A stretch of DNA of 64,000 bases from Alentia gelatinosa. Lineage: Eukaryota > Annelida > Polychaeta > Phyllodocida > Polynoidae. Position 1 is the first letter of the stretch; the number at the start of each line of letters is the position of its first letter. Below the pieces are notes generated by a model, which was not told where the DNA came from, made no database searches, and saw only the letters and a program-made list of their open reading frames with translations. Positions 55,122-64,000 of the stretch are shown here, piece after piece. The position numbers were made by a program, and so were the translations under genes. The stretch spans positions 17,335,088 to 17,399,087 of the forward strand of contig OX465579.1 of assembly GCA_950022655.1 (NCBI GenBank), in the 5' to 3' direction.

Positions 55122-55762
55122 TTTCCATTGGCCATTGTCCCGTCACCACCATATATATATAATTCTACTGTCAGGAACCACCGACGGACTTTTGGCAATG
55201 CTGACCCAAAATCAGTGAATGGGGCGACCCAGCTCGTGAAATGACCCACGCCTTTTTCTGCTTAAGCCGGATGCCCATCTACCGATTTAGGGTTGAACGA
55301 TTAGTTCCTAAATCGTATAGGAGCCGGTCACCTTGTCGCAGGCAAATTACGTAACCCCTCGCTCGACTCGCACACTGATAAAATCGGTGTATTGTCCACT
55401 AATCGCTGGGGGAGGGCAAAAACCAAAGAAACCAAGTGTTCACTAATCGCTGGGTAGCCTTGCCTAGCTGTCCTACATCTACCGACTCTGTTAGGATGGC
55501 TCGGCTGAGACAAATTACCCTCCGTTTGTCGCCGACAAACGTACATAAATGTTCCGAAATCGACATTGGCATTGGGCTTTAGATTATGCAATGTGGCACA
55601 ACCCACCACTGAGTAAAAGCTTGGTCACTGAGTGAAATCTACTCTCCTCGCCGATTTTTCAAACCCAAAGCAATGTCGGTGGCACCACTGACAGACTTTT
55701 TTAGTAACTCAAAAAATCCACACCCTCTTTGTCGGCCAATGGAAACAGGCCTTAACTCATAC
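55122..55762 (-). mobile_element. F8 element split by F6
   Basis: The outer parts (TTTCCATTGGCC and GGCCAATGGAAACAGGCCT) match 12228-12538 inverted. F6 at 55265-55578 interrupts TTCTGCTTA and GATTATGCAATG, which are joined in the copy at 302-330. Confidence 0.8.
55265..55578. mobile_element. F6 MITE, 314 bp, TTA target duplication
   Basis: Ends AGCCGGATGCCCATCTACCG and the near-inverse of it, with TTA at 55262-55264 and 55579-55581. The empty site in the F8 copy at 302-330 has a single TTA, which confirms the duplication. Confidence 0.85.
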
Positions 55763-56505
55763 TCACTGGGTATATACAGATAAATATAAGTATGAGTTCC
55801 CAATGTTAAGTCTACGAGTAAACATTACTAGGCTACTATAGAATCAGAAACATACATACAGGTTAGATCCAGGTTCCCGTTGGACATCTCATTTGAATAT
55901 CAACTTGGCTATGACCTCGTTCATATTTCTCTGCGCACCAAACTTGATGGCGAACGGAAACACCGACCAAACACTCGTCAATTTCTTTCTTATTTTCACA
56001 CCCCTGGTATGTTTCCCCATAGGCTTAACATTTGGAACTCGTACTCAATTCCTAACACTTACCTCGTTTTTCAAACCCAGTGAATATTTCTAACTAAAAT
56101 ATATCTGAACAGATTCCATTCAGGTGCACTAACCCTGTCTCCTGATAATACCCTCTCGATGAATAACTCCAAAATACTGTTCTAAATGTATATACTAAAA
56201 ATCAATGTGGCTGACTAAAATGGTGTTCTATAACTGCAAAACAGGCAGTTTCAGACATTATATGCCACTTCTATCATATTATAGTTTTCAACACCTACGG
56301 CTACTTGCAGGGATCAAAGGTTACCCTCTGAAAAATGAATGCAGCGAAGGCTCTCTCTTAATATGTGACATGTATGACACAAATCCATTTATATGTAACA
56401 CATTGGAGAACCATGACATTACCGGAGATACCTGATCAATGGCTTCCTGTGTGAGTCGAAAACAATATGACCTTCACAAAGCAGTCCCCGTGGTGGAGGT
56501 TGCCG

Positions 56506-56993
56506 AAGAACCCGACCCTAAACGAACTCGACCCGTAGTTGCCCGGAGAACTCGACCCGTTTTGGAGAAATCGATTGGAGAACTCTACCCGTTTCCGATA
56601 CTTATGGATAAGACAGTTTAATATAGAAGGAAAGATCTGACTAGTTAGATTTTAGTCAAATAAACCAGCAGATATAGAAAATAAGACCAGTTATGTTTAG
56701 GTGTAGGGCTAAGGTGAGGGATAGGGTTAGGGTTAGGGATAAGGTTAGGGATAGGGTTAGGGTTAGGATAGGGAAATGATTTTCTGTTTGTTTTCTTCCC
56801 CAGAAAAGACTGAATTTGATGCCAAGATAACATACTTACTACTAAACAGTGTATTCACAGTTGTAATAATATATTTCAGTTGGGAAGATTCAAAACGCGT
56901 CGAGTTCGTCACGGGTCGAATTCTTAATACGGGTGGAGTTCGTTACGGGTCAAGTTTTTTTACGGGTCGAGTTCGATACGGGTCCAGTTCTCC
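56506..56993. mobile_element. Fold-back element of ACTCGACCCGT words enclosing a TTAGGG array
   Basis: The left end repeats AACTCGACCCGT-like words four times and the right end repeats the inverse ACGGGTCGAGTT about five times. Between them lies a stretch of GGGTTAGGG/GGGATAGGG units (about 56715-56770). A related fragment is at 52550-52770. Confidence 0.75.
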
Positions 56994-57084
56994 AGTATTC
57001 GTGGTGCGTGAGCAGATCAGCGTGGCTGGCTGCTGGAGGTGTTACCCTATAAGTGCTGATTCCACCAGACCAAGGTTTTACCGT

Positions 57085-57371
57085 AAGGCCCGGCGTCCAC
57101 CTACTACGATATGGCTCCGATATGGTCTACGATGCACCTCCCGATAAAATATCAAAATCGCGTTGGAAGGTCGCCTAATTTCGGGGCAGTTGGCCACATT
57201 TCTACGATTATACACCGATAAAAACCCCATACAATGCGTGGTGGATTGGCATGTCTAGACATATGTCTACAATTTTGCACCTTCCCGATGTGTCTCGGAT
57301 ATTTGGTTTTTGTATCGGTGCCATATCGGTAGGTCTAAATTTCTATAGTAGTAGGTGGATGCCAGGCCTCA
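57085..57371 (+). mobile_element. F1 MITE copy
   Basis: Full length, TAA before and TCA after; subfamily with GGTTTTTGTATCGGTGCCAT. Confidence 0.85.
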
Positions 57372-58010
57372 AGGTTCTGGGACCCGTTTCAATAGTTTGG
57401 GCACTATAGCGAACGGAACATCAGAATAACGGCACTAATAGCGAAAAAAATAACGGATGTTTTTAAGTCTCTTTGCAATAGCTTCATCGCACGAAGATTT
57501 TTACCCACCCTCCCACACTGAAAACCATTTTTTCTATTCCGTAGGCCTTTATATCAATGCCCTCGGTATTTTTCATACTTCTCTCTCTTTTTTTTTTTTT
57601 TTTGGTTTAATGTTTATTCTGGAGTTCACTACGTAGAGATAAGTTACCCCTGTTTTCAGTAGGCTCCAGGGCCAGTCAATAAGTCAAGGTAATGGTATAG
57701 TTTTATGTTCTAACATATATACAGGTAAGTCATCATCGTACAAGTGTACGTGTCAGGTACAGTGAAGGACATTTGGTTGATTTGTACAGCGTATATATAT
57801 TTATACATGCGTCAGAAAAATTTAGATAAAGCCTTTCCCTCCACATTGTACTCAGTGTTCAATTATGCGGTCCAGTATGGATGTGATGACGTGATTTTAT
57901 AGCACACGACAGGACATCGGAGATCACACTACAACTATCCTACCCACTGTAACGCGAGATGGTCGAGTCTGACACACTAATGCCACCTAGCGAAGGAGAA
58001 TGGAATGATG
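57372..58010. other. Unassigned intergenic sequence
   Basis: Contains a T-rich run (57586-57605). No gene or repeat family member is recognised. Confidence 0.35.
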
Positions 58011-58017
58011 ACATTTT

Positions 58018-58150
58018 CCACGGTGAAAAGTCAGGGCTTAGCCATCATTGCCTGCTAAAAAGTCTGACTTTGATATTTTTCCACAGTGAAAAGTCAAGAC
58101 TTAGCCACAGTTGCATGCTAAAAAGTTAGATTTTGATATTTTTCGATGTT
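58018..58150 (-). repeat. Two inverted units of the 62-bp minisatellite
   Basis: GTGAAAAGTCAGGGCTTAGC and related words match the 10135-10560 array in reverse. Confidence 0.7.
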
Positions 58151-58829
58151 GAAAAACCAAGACAGTTTTTATATTTGATGGCCTTCATTTTGAGGGTGCT
58201 GACTTTTTGGGGCTGGCAAAAAAGTCGGGGGGCCATTGGGGCCATAGTGTTGTATAAAATAATGTGCTGTAAACAGAAGATATTTTGACAATAGAAGTAA
58301 TCTAAACCTCTTATAAGGTGTTGTATACAAATACGTTCATCTAGATAATATCTTCTGTCCTGTCATACAACACTAAATGGAAAAAAATTGTCCAGGAAGT
58401 TGTTTATTGTTGGAGTTATCGTATCGTTCAGACCAGCACCAGAAACGAACGTACTTTATTCAACAGTCCCCTGTGTCGTAGGTGTAAACACTCAAGGACA
58501 TTTTGAGGTCGACGACTCTTGCGGTGGACATTGCCACCGCCTCATGACTCTTGGCTGACGATTTACAGTCGTCACGTATATTTAGTCGTCTAGTGTAAAC
58601 GCCGGGTTAGTCATAGCTCGGCGCAGACAGGGGTGGGTGGCCAATCATTATACAATATAAACAGTTGACATCCCCAAACTGATTTTGGATTATCCCGCCA
58701 GGTGGCGTGTCTTTGAATTTGTCTGGGTTTCATCTTGTGAGGGCTGGAAGAACCATTTACAATACTTACCTTTCATTCTGTTAAGAGTTTTATCTTGGTG
58801 AGGTCTACACGTTCTTAGGTGGAATAAAC

Positions 58830-59055
58830 TGATTTATCCTACCCCTAATAAAAGAACTCCATAGGCTTAACATGTGGTTTCTTTATGTCACGGGTGTGAC
58901 ATAAAGTGTTGTTCATGTCACTACTTTCTGATGCTGAAAAAATGTGGAAATGGGGTAGGATAAAATCTAGACGCCACTCGTTTGAGTTTGAGTTTATTTA
59001 TGTCACGCATTTTGTTGGCCTCATAATGTCACTCGTCTTCGACTCGTGAGCACAG
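58830..59055 (+). mobile_element. F15 element copy
   Basis: Colinear with 9636-9800: TTTATCCTACCCCTAATAAA, GACATAAAGTGTTGTT and GGGGTAGGATAAAATCTAGA. Confidence 0.75.
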
Positions 59056-59926
59056 CCATTTTCTCTCTGTAGTCGTAAGTGGACAATTCTTTCTTGTTTA
59101 GGTCTCCTATATGATCGTGTGAATTAAGCTATTCGTGCAACAATGTGATACAAACCTTTAAGTAATCTATTGATTAAAAGGACATAAGATGTGTAATAGT
59201 AGTCAGTAGATACTATAACGAACTGGATTTTCATTTTGCTTCCACTTGGAAGTCTATGGAATCTTCACTGATATTCTAGAAGTCAAACATTTGAATTACG
59301 AGAATCTTTGTATGCTACGTCAAAAATAATTAGTTTTCAGTCTCCAATATGGGTGCGACGCGCCTATAAGGATGTACTTGTTATGATAAAAGGTAATCAG
59401 GGTGTAAAGTTTCAGCTCCTATTCCCGCTATGTTGAATATCCATAGTTATCAAGTCCCCAGCAGTTATTATACGTAAGTAAGGTTGAATCAACGCACAAG
59501 TCTTGTAGAGACGAAAACCGGGCAGGATCCGCATCGTTTATTAAATTCACAGGAATATATAACAATCGATTAATTAACCAAGACGTGGCGCCTGGAGAAG
59601 GGGCGATGTGGCGGGAGGAGGAGAGGCCACGTCAGGATTTCTCTTATGATACGTGTACATGCCTCTGATCCGCCTCCCAGCCCCCATCCCGCTCTCCAGG
59701 AGGAAGTTGTTACATAATAAACTACCGGGTCCAGAGCCCGGACATGATGAAACGTCCTAAACTGAAGGGAGGAATAGATACGGGCCAATGGCGGCCATCT
59801 TGGTTAGGGGGAGTGTCTTTAGAATTTCTACAATGTAATTATTATTGATATTGATGCTGATTTCCCAACTCTTAAAAATACCTAGAACAATTAATAACGA
59901 CTGCAGATCTTTACAAGGGGGTCGTT

Positions 59927-60131
59927 TAATAATCTAGGATCGTACATGTAGACCCTTTTAGGTATACTATAGGGACCCAGGGACAATGTGGGTCAACGTT
60001 ATTCAACACTTATGGATGACCTTATGGATGGCTTATTAGTGAACAGACTTAAAATATTATTAAACAATAACTCTTGTACGAGGTACAGAAAAGGATCTTC
60101 ATGTCCGATCCCAGATTGTTAAACGGGCCCC
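59927..60131. mobile_element. F7 element copy
   Basis: CGTTTAATAATCTAGGATCG at the left and CAGATTGTTAAACGGGCCCC at the right. Confidence 0.8.
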
Positions 60132-60444
60132 AGGATAACATTACTCCCAGTTTAGAGATTACGGTCTGCAATGAAACTTCCGTTAATCTCCACTAGGGGG
60201 CCATACTGAAGACGTACGAAGTGGCAGCAGGTGGCGCCACGGGGCAGGAAGATGGCAATCAGGGAATCCAGTGAGAATAAGCAATCACTACCATACAAAC
60301 CCCTTTATGATGTCAAATAGTTTCTCCATATTACGACGCGCCATTTCCCAGCCAGCTAATGACATAGATAACTTCCCACAACGTGCCCACAAGGCGATTT
60401 TACTATATGCCTTACCAGTTTCTTGGTATCTACAATGATGTATG

Positions 60445-60955
60445 TAGACTTAGAGGCATATCCTACAATATACAGTGGCGATTTTTAAATAATGTCAATT
60501 ATTAGCCAAAACTGGTTTCTTGGGATTCATCTTAATTCTCCATGAATAAATTTAACATTTTGTCCAGTTTATCAAATCTTAATAGGTCAAATAGGCCAAT
60601 TTACATTTGCTTGATTTATACAGGAAATGTACTGAAACATATGGTTTTCTTCAATTCTTTTAAAAAGAAGGACAGTGACCTATGCATGGTTTATAAAATA
60701 GTACTTCACATGTGCTTTAATCTGAAAGTTTGAGGAAAATGGCATAGGTTTTACTATATGAAAAAATACTTTTTAGAATTTCTTTATATAATATTCTAAT
60801 ATAAAATTATCATAATATATATTTATGAATCAAAAACTAGCATGGTGACCCCCGAATTTTAAGTTAGATATGTGTTCCACACCACTTGGAGATCATCTTC
60901 TTAAATTGTCATGGGTTTTAATTTCCAAGCCAAATTGTCCGATATGCCTTTAAAA
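60445..60955 (+). mobile_element. F13 element, most complete copy
   Basis: Ends AGAGGCATATCCTACAAT and the inverse AATTGTCCGATATGCCTTT, about 510 bp apart. The interior is AT-rich and shared with the other F13 copies. Confidence 0.75.
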
Positions 60956-61240
60956 CCATCTTCCACTGGCCGACAAGTCGCCACCGATCTGCCGTCGGGA
61001 ACCACCGACGGCAAATCGGGGATTGGAAACAGACATGCAGAGAAGTGTTCAACAATGAATTGTGCATAGATTATGCAATAAGGCCACCAATGACTGACTT
61101 GGTCAACGACCGATGGAATCAAAGGGGATTGAAATTGTCGGTGATGGTCATTGACTTTGGAGGACTATTCTATCGGTATGAATCTGCCAAATGCGGCAGA
61201 AACAAAACAGACACTGTATCCTCACTCAATTAATCGGTGC
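60955..61240 (+). repeat. F8-related repeat, uninterrupted
   Basis: CCGATCTGCCGTCGGGAACC followed by GGAAACAGACATGCAG. This is the empty-site reference for the insertion at 20845-21608. Confidence 0.65.
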
Positions 61241-61659
61241 CGTTTTCATTGTATACATAGATACATAAATACATCTACTCCTCCATCCATCCAATAATTC
61301 TTTTATTTTTTTATTCAGATAACAAGATTTTACGACATACATTATTCACACAAAATAGCTGCGATCTTCCATAATGAAGTCACATACAACATGTAACAGG
61401 TTACACGACAGGTACAATACAACACACATATGTACATAAGAGTTGTCTTAATAATTTGTTTCGTCAAAAGTTTCAATTAAACATGGTAGGTATGTGAGAT
61501 CATTCTTCACGTCAAATAGTCATCTGGTTCTAAAAAGACATGCAGATTCTCCTTTATTTTCATTTTAAACATTTCTCCTGATTTGATCATTTGAATATCA
61601 CTAAGTCATGTTTCCAGCTATTTATCAATCCATTCATGCAAGATTATTTCCGTGCCGTA

Positions 61660-62165
61660 CGGCAGAATACGGAATACTGTTTTACACGCTTTAAACAAAA
61701 TATTAGTTACCAAATTAGAGTATTTTTTTTAATGAATTTCGGGTATATAGTAAATACAAAACGACCTACAATGCTTGTACACGCCACAAATCTCGATAAG
61801 AATTTACGGTTCGTACGGAACTCGGCGTAGACGCCTCGTTCCGTATGAACCGTGAATCATTATCTCGTTTTGTAGCGTGTACAGCATGGTCAGGACGTTC
61901 TATATAAATATTTGCTTTCATACATCTATTCACATAAATCTGTGCATATTCATACATGCAGTTTTTAGATTGTACAAGCATGGTGGGTTATTCTATATTT
62001 ACTATATATCTAAATTAATAAGATAATTAATAAAGTGATTAAATTATTTTGGCCCTACAATTAATGTTTTAGACGACGCCTACGGAACAGTGTTCCGTAC
62101 CGTATTTTAACGTTATGTGGCGAAATGGTAGTTACAGTATATATAAGGCATGGGTACAAAGTCAT
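61660..62165. repeat. F9 copies in opposite orientations
   Basis: 61660-61915 is an inverted copy ending TGGTCAGGACGTTCTATAT. 61970-62165 is a partial forward copy with TGTACAAGCATGGTGGGTTA and AGGCATGGGTA. Confidence 0.65.
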
Positions 62166-62339
62166 TTCATGAACGTTACAAACATACAGAGAAATATACG
62201 CTACCGTGGCAAATGGAAAATATCGTTTTTCAAGCGCAAAAAATAACAAAGTAGGCTATTCCTTGAAGGACAAAAACTCTGTGAAATGAAAAAGCATATC
62301 ACTCGTGTAGCAATATCCATTAGGTGTGTCATTAAAAAT

Positions 62340-62747
62340 AAATCTCAGTCAGATTTAATGATGTACCTCGCAGGACTAAGCGGAATTTGCCGATTAAAAT
62401 CACTTCGTAGATTAGAGAATGCTTGGAAACACTAAAGTCACAAGGTAAACAACACACTATCTTAGAGGACGGAACCCTGTATGATGTTGCATGGGCTCCG
62501 GGGATCAGACATGAAGCAGTCATTGCGAGATGAAAGCTGACGTAAACACAATGAACGCGAGGGTGAATCACATCCGGGTCGTGTCTGGGGAGATTCTAGT
62601 TCCGGTTCCGGTTATTCTAAAGGGACTCGAAAGATTGGTAGTTCGTGGAGGAGGTGATCTTATGACGGTTGACAGGTCAACGATGACTGTTTCTCTCGAT
62701 TTTAACATACCCAATATTGGAACATATATAGACAGCCTTAACCCTAT
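62340..62747 (+). other. Apparently unique sequence before an F1 copy
   Basis: An open frame from 62530 reads about 73 codons of normal-looking composition (VVRGGGDLMTVDRSTM) before running into the F1 MITE. No recognised domain and no splice partner were found. It could be a fragment of an older gene or element. Confidence 0.2.
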
Positions 62748-62749
62748 GG

Positions 62750-63034
62750 CCAGGCGTCCACCTACTACGATATGGCACCGATATGGTCTACGATGCATAT
62801 CCCGATACAAAATCAAAATCGCGTCGGAAGGTCACCTAATATCGGGGCAGTGGACCACGTTTCTGCGATTAGACACAGATAAAAACCCCATACAATGCGT
62901 TGTGGATTGGCATGTCTAGACATATGTCTACGATCTTGCACCTTCCCGATATGTCTCCGATATTTGCTTTTTGTATCGGTGCCATATCGGTAGGTCTAAA
63001 TTTCTATCGTAGTAGGTGGACGCCAGGCCTTAAA
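62750..63034 (+). mobile_element. F1 MITE copy
   Basis: Full length, ends GGCCAGGCGTCCACC and inverse; TTA follows the right end. Confidence 0.85.
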
Positions 63035-63074
63035 GGATGGATGATGCCACAAAGCATCAACTGGGCCAGGACGG

Positions 63075-63775
63075 ATGGTGTCTCGAGGGATTAAGTATGG
63101 GACGGGTGTACTTCACAGCTTTCCCCTAGTCTCGGATAATTCTCCTTTAGTCCAAAATCCTCATGGAAAAGTGCCTTTACCAGTCTCAATGAAAAAAGGC
63201 GAATTTGATACATATGGAAGAACACACCTGGTTCATAGTCTCAAACATTATCACAGGACACAGTCACCCTGGGACTTAAGCACCGTTGAGGTGAATGGTG
63301 TGAAGAACATGTGACCCTACTTGCTGGCCTCCTGTTTGCTTAGTTGGCGACGCAGCAGTAGGTCTAGGTGTTTAAATGCCTCAGTCTCATGGGATTGTAT
63401 ACCTTACAGGGTTCAAACTCTCATGAGATTCTTTTCCTTTTTAGGGGTAAATGTTGCCAACAATTACAGGGTGGAAAATATGTCTTATGGAAATGGAACC
63501 CTGCAATTTAGATGAAGAGATTATGTTTGAGTAGAGAATCTCAGCAGGATTTGTCTCAGAGAAACACCCTGGTAGGTACATGAATCCCATCGTGTGAATC
63601 CCACTTTAGGGATAATTGTCGCCGACAATTGCAGAGGCAAATACATGTCTCAAGGAAATAGATACAGCAATTCAGACGAATAGATTGTATTTAAGTAGAG
63701 AAACTCAGTAGGTTTTGTCTCGGACAACCACCCTGGGAGGTACATGAACCCAGCGTGTGAATTCCACTTAAGAGA
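63075..63775. mobile_element. F17 element, long copy
   Basis: Begins in GACGGGTGTACTTCACAGC. Two similar right-hand modules follow each other (AATCCCATCGTGTGAATCCC at about 63582 and AACCCAGCGTGTGAATTCC at about 63747), so the end is partly duplicated. Confidence 0.7.
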
Positions 63776-63849
63776 ACAGCTCTACCGCAGGCGGGTATCC
63801 TTAAAGGGTTAATACGGTTGCTTCCACATTCACAAAGTACGATATGAGG

Positions 63850-64000
63850 TTATCATATTTTATCTCACCCCAAATATTTTTTCTCCATAGACTTAACATT
63901 GGAAACTCGTATCTAACACCCATTAGATATTTAGGAAAAATATCCAATGGGGGATTATGTCACAAATGTTAGCCCATTAGTCAATATCAAGGGTGAGATA
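63850..64000. repeat. Element with inverted TTTTATCTCACCCC ends
   Basis: TTTTATCTCACCCC at 63858 and GGGTGAGATA at the window end bound about 140 bp. The inner part has AACATTGGAAACTCG and the palindrome-like CCATTAGATATTT/AAATATCCAATGG. Confidence 0.65.

Noticed and set aside
56439..56621. 60-codon frame with repeated RTRPV
   Set aside because: It encodes the ACTCGACCCGT words of the fold-back element at 56506-56993.
59460..59830. Possible minus-strand LTR (AATAAA near 59539 on that strand)
   Set aside because: No target duplication, paired copy or convincing TATA spacing could be found.

Overview
This window is AT-rich eukaryotic DNA from an animal. The evidence is short exons with GT-AG introns, a tetraspanin gene and a TMEM200/DUF2371-type membrane-protein gene, telomere-like TTAGGG arrays, and a very high load of short non-autonomous transposons. 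The repeat-packed introns and the intron-poor TMEM200-like gene would suit a marine invertebrate such as a mollusc, brachiopod or amphioxus. I cannot fix the phylum from sequence alone. I see no tRNA, rRNA, CRISPR array or bacterial operon.

Three protein genes, all on the + strand, can be assembled by joining exons in consistent splice phase. (1) Positions 1306-6936: five exons encode a 259-residue protein with a clear ubiquitin-like domain (residues about 106-177) and an upstream region that may be a second, degenerate beta-grasp fold. (2) Positions 13993-25541: eight exons encode a complete 246-residue tetraspanin with four membrane segments and the CCG, C and GC signature in the large extracellular loop. 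(3) Positions 47367-49145: one large exon encodes 592 residues of a TMEM200-like two-pass membrane protein. A probable upstream exon (46650-46768) joins it in phase and would give 627 residues. Before this gene lie a CpG-rich block (43.7-46.8 kb), a roughly 700-bp pure CCT/pyrimidine tract and a degenerate telomere-like array.

Nearly everything else is repeats. At least fifteen dispersed families can be recognised by comparing copies within the window. Several (F1, F2, F4, F5, F6, F10 below) have GC-rich terminal inverted repeats, fold back on themselves, and sit between 3-bp T-N-A target duplications or filled sites consistent with them. This is the signature of PIF/Harbinger-type MITEs, but no transposase is present. 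Other families have ends reading GGGTGAGATAAA or GGGTAGGATAAA, hairpins carrying TATTACTACGCG near the apex, or tandem arrays of whole palindromic elements. There are also a probable solo LTR with a 5-bp duplication, a decayed non-LTR reverse transcriptase, and tRNA-derived SINE heads.

Layout: 0-1.25 kb repeats; 1.3-6.9 kb ubiquitin-like gene with repeats in its introns; 7-13.9 kb repeats; 14-25.5 kb tetraspanin; 25.6-42.8 kb repeats with no supported gene; 43-49.2 kb CCT tract, CpG-rich region and TMEM200-like gene; 49.2-64 kb repeats with no supported gene. The three genes show no evident functional link.
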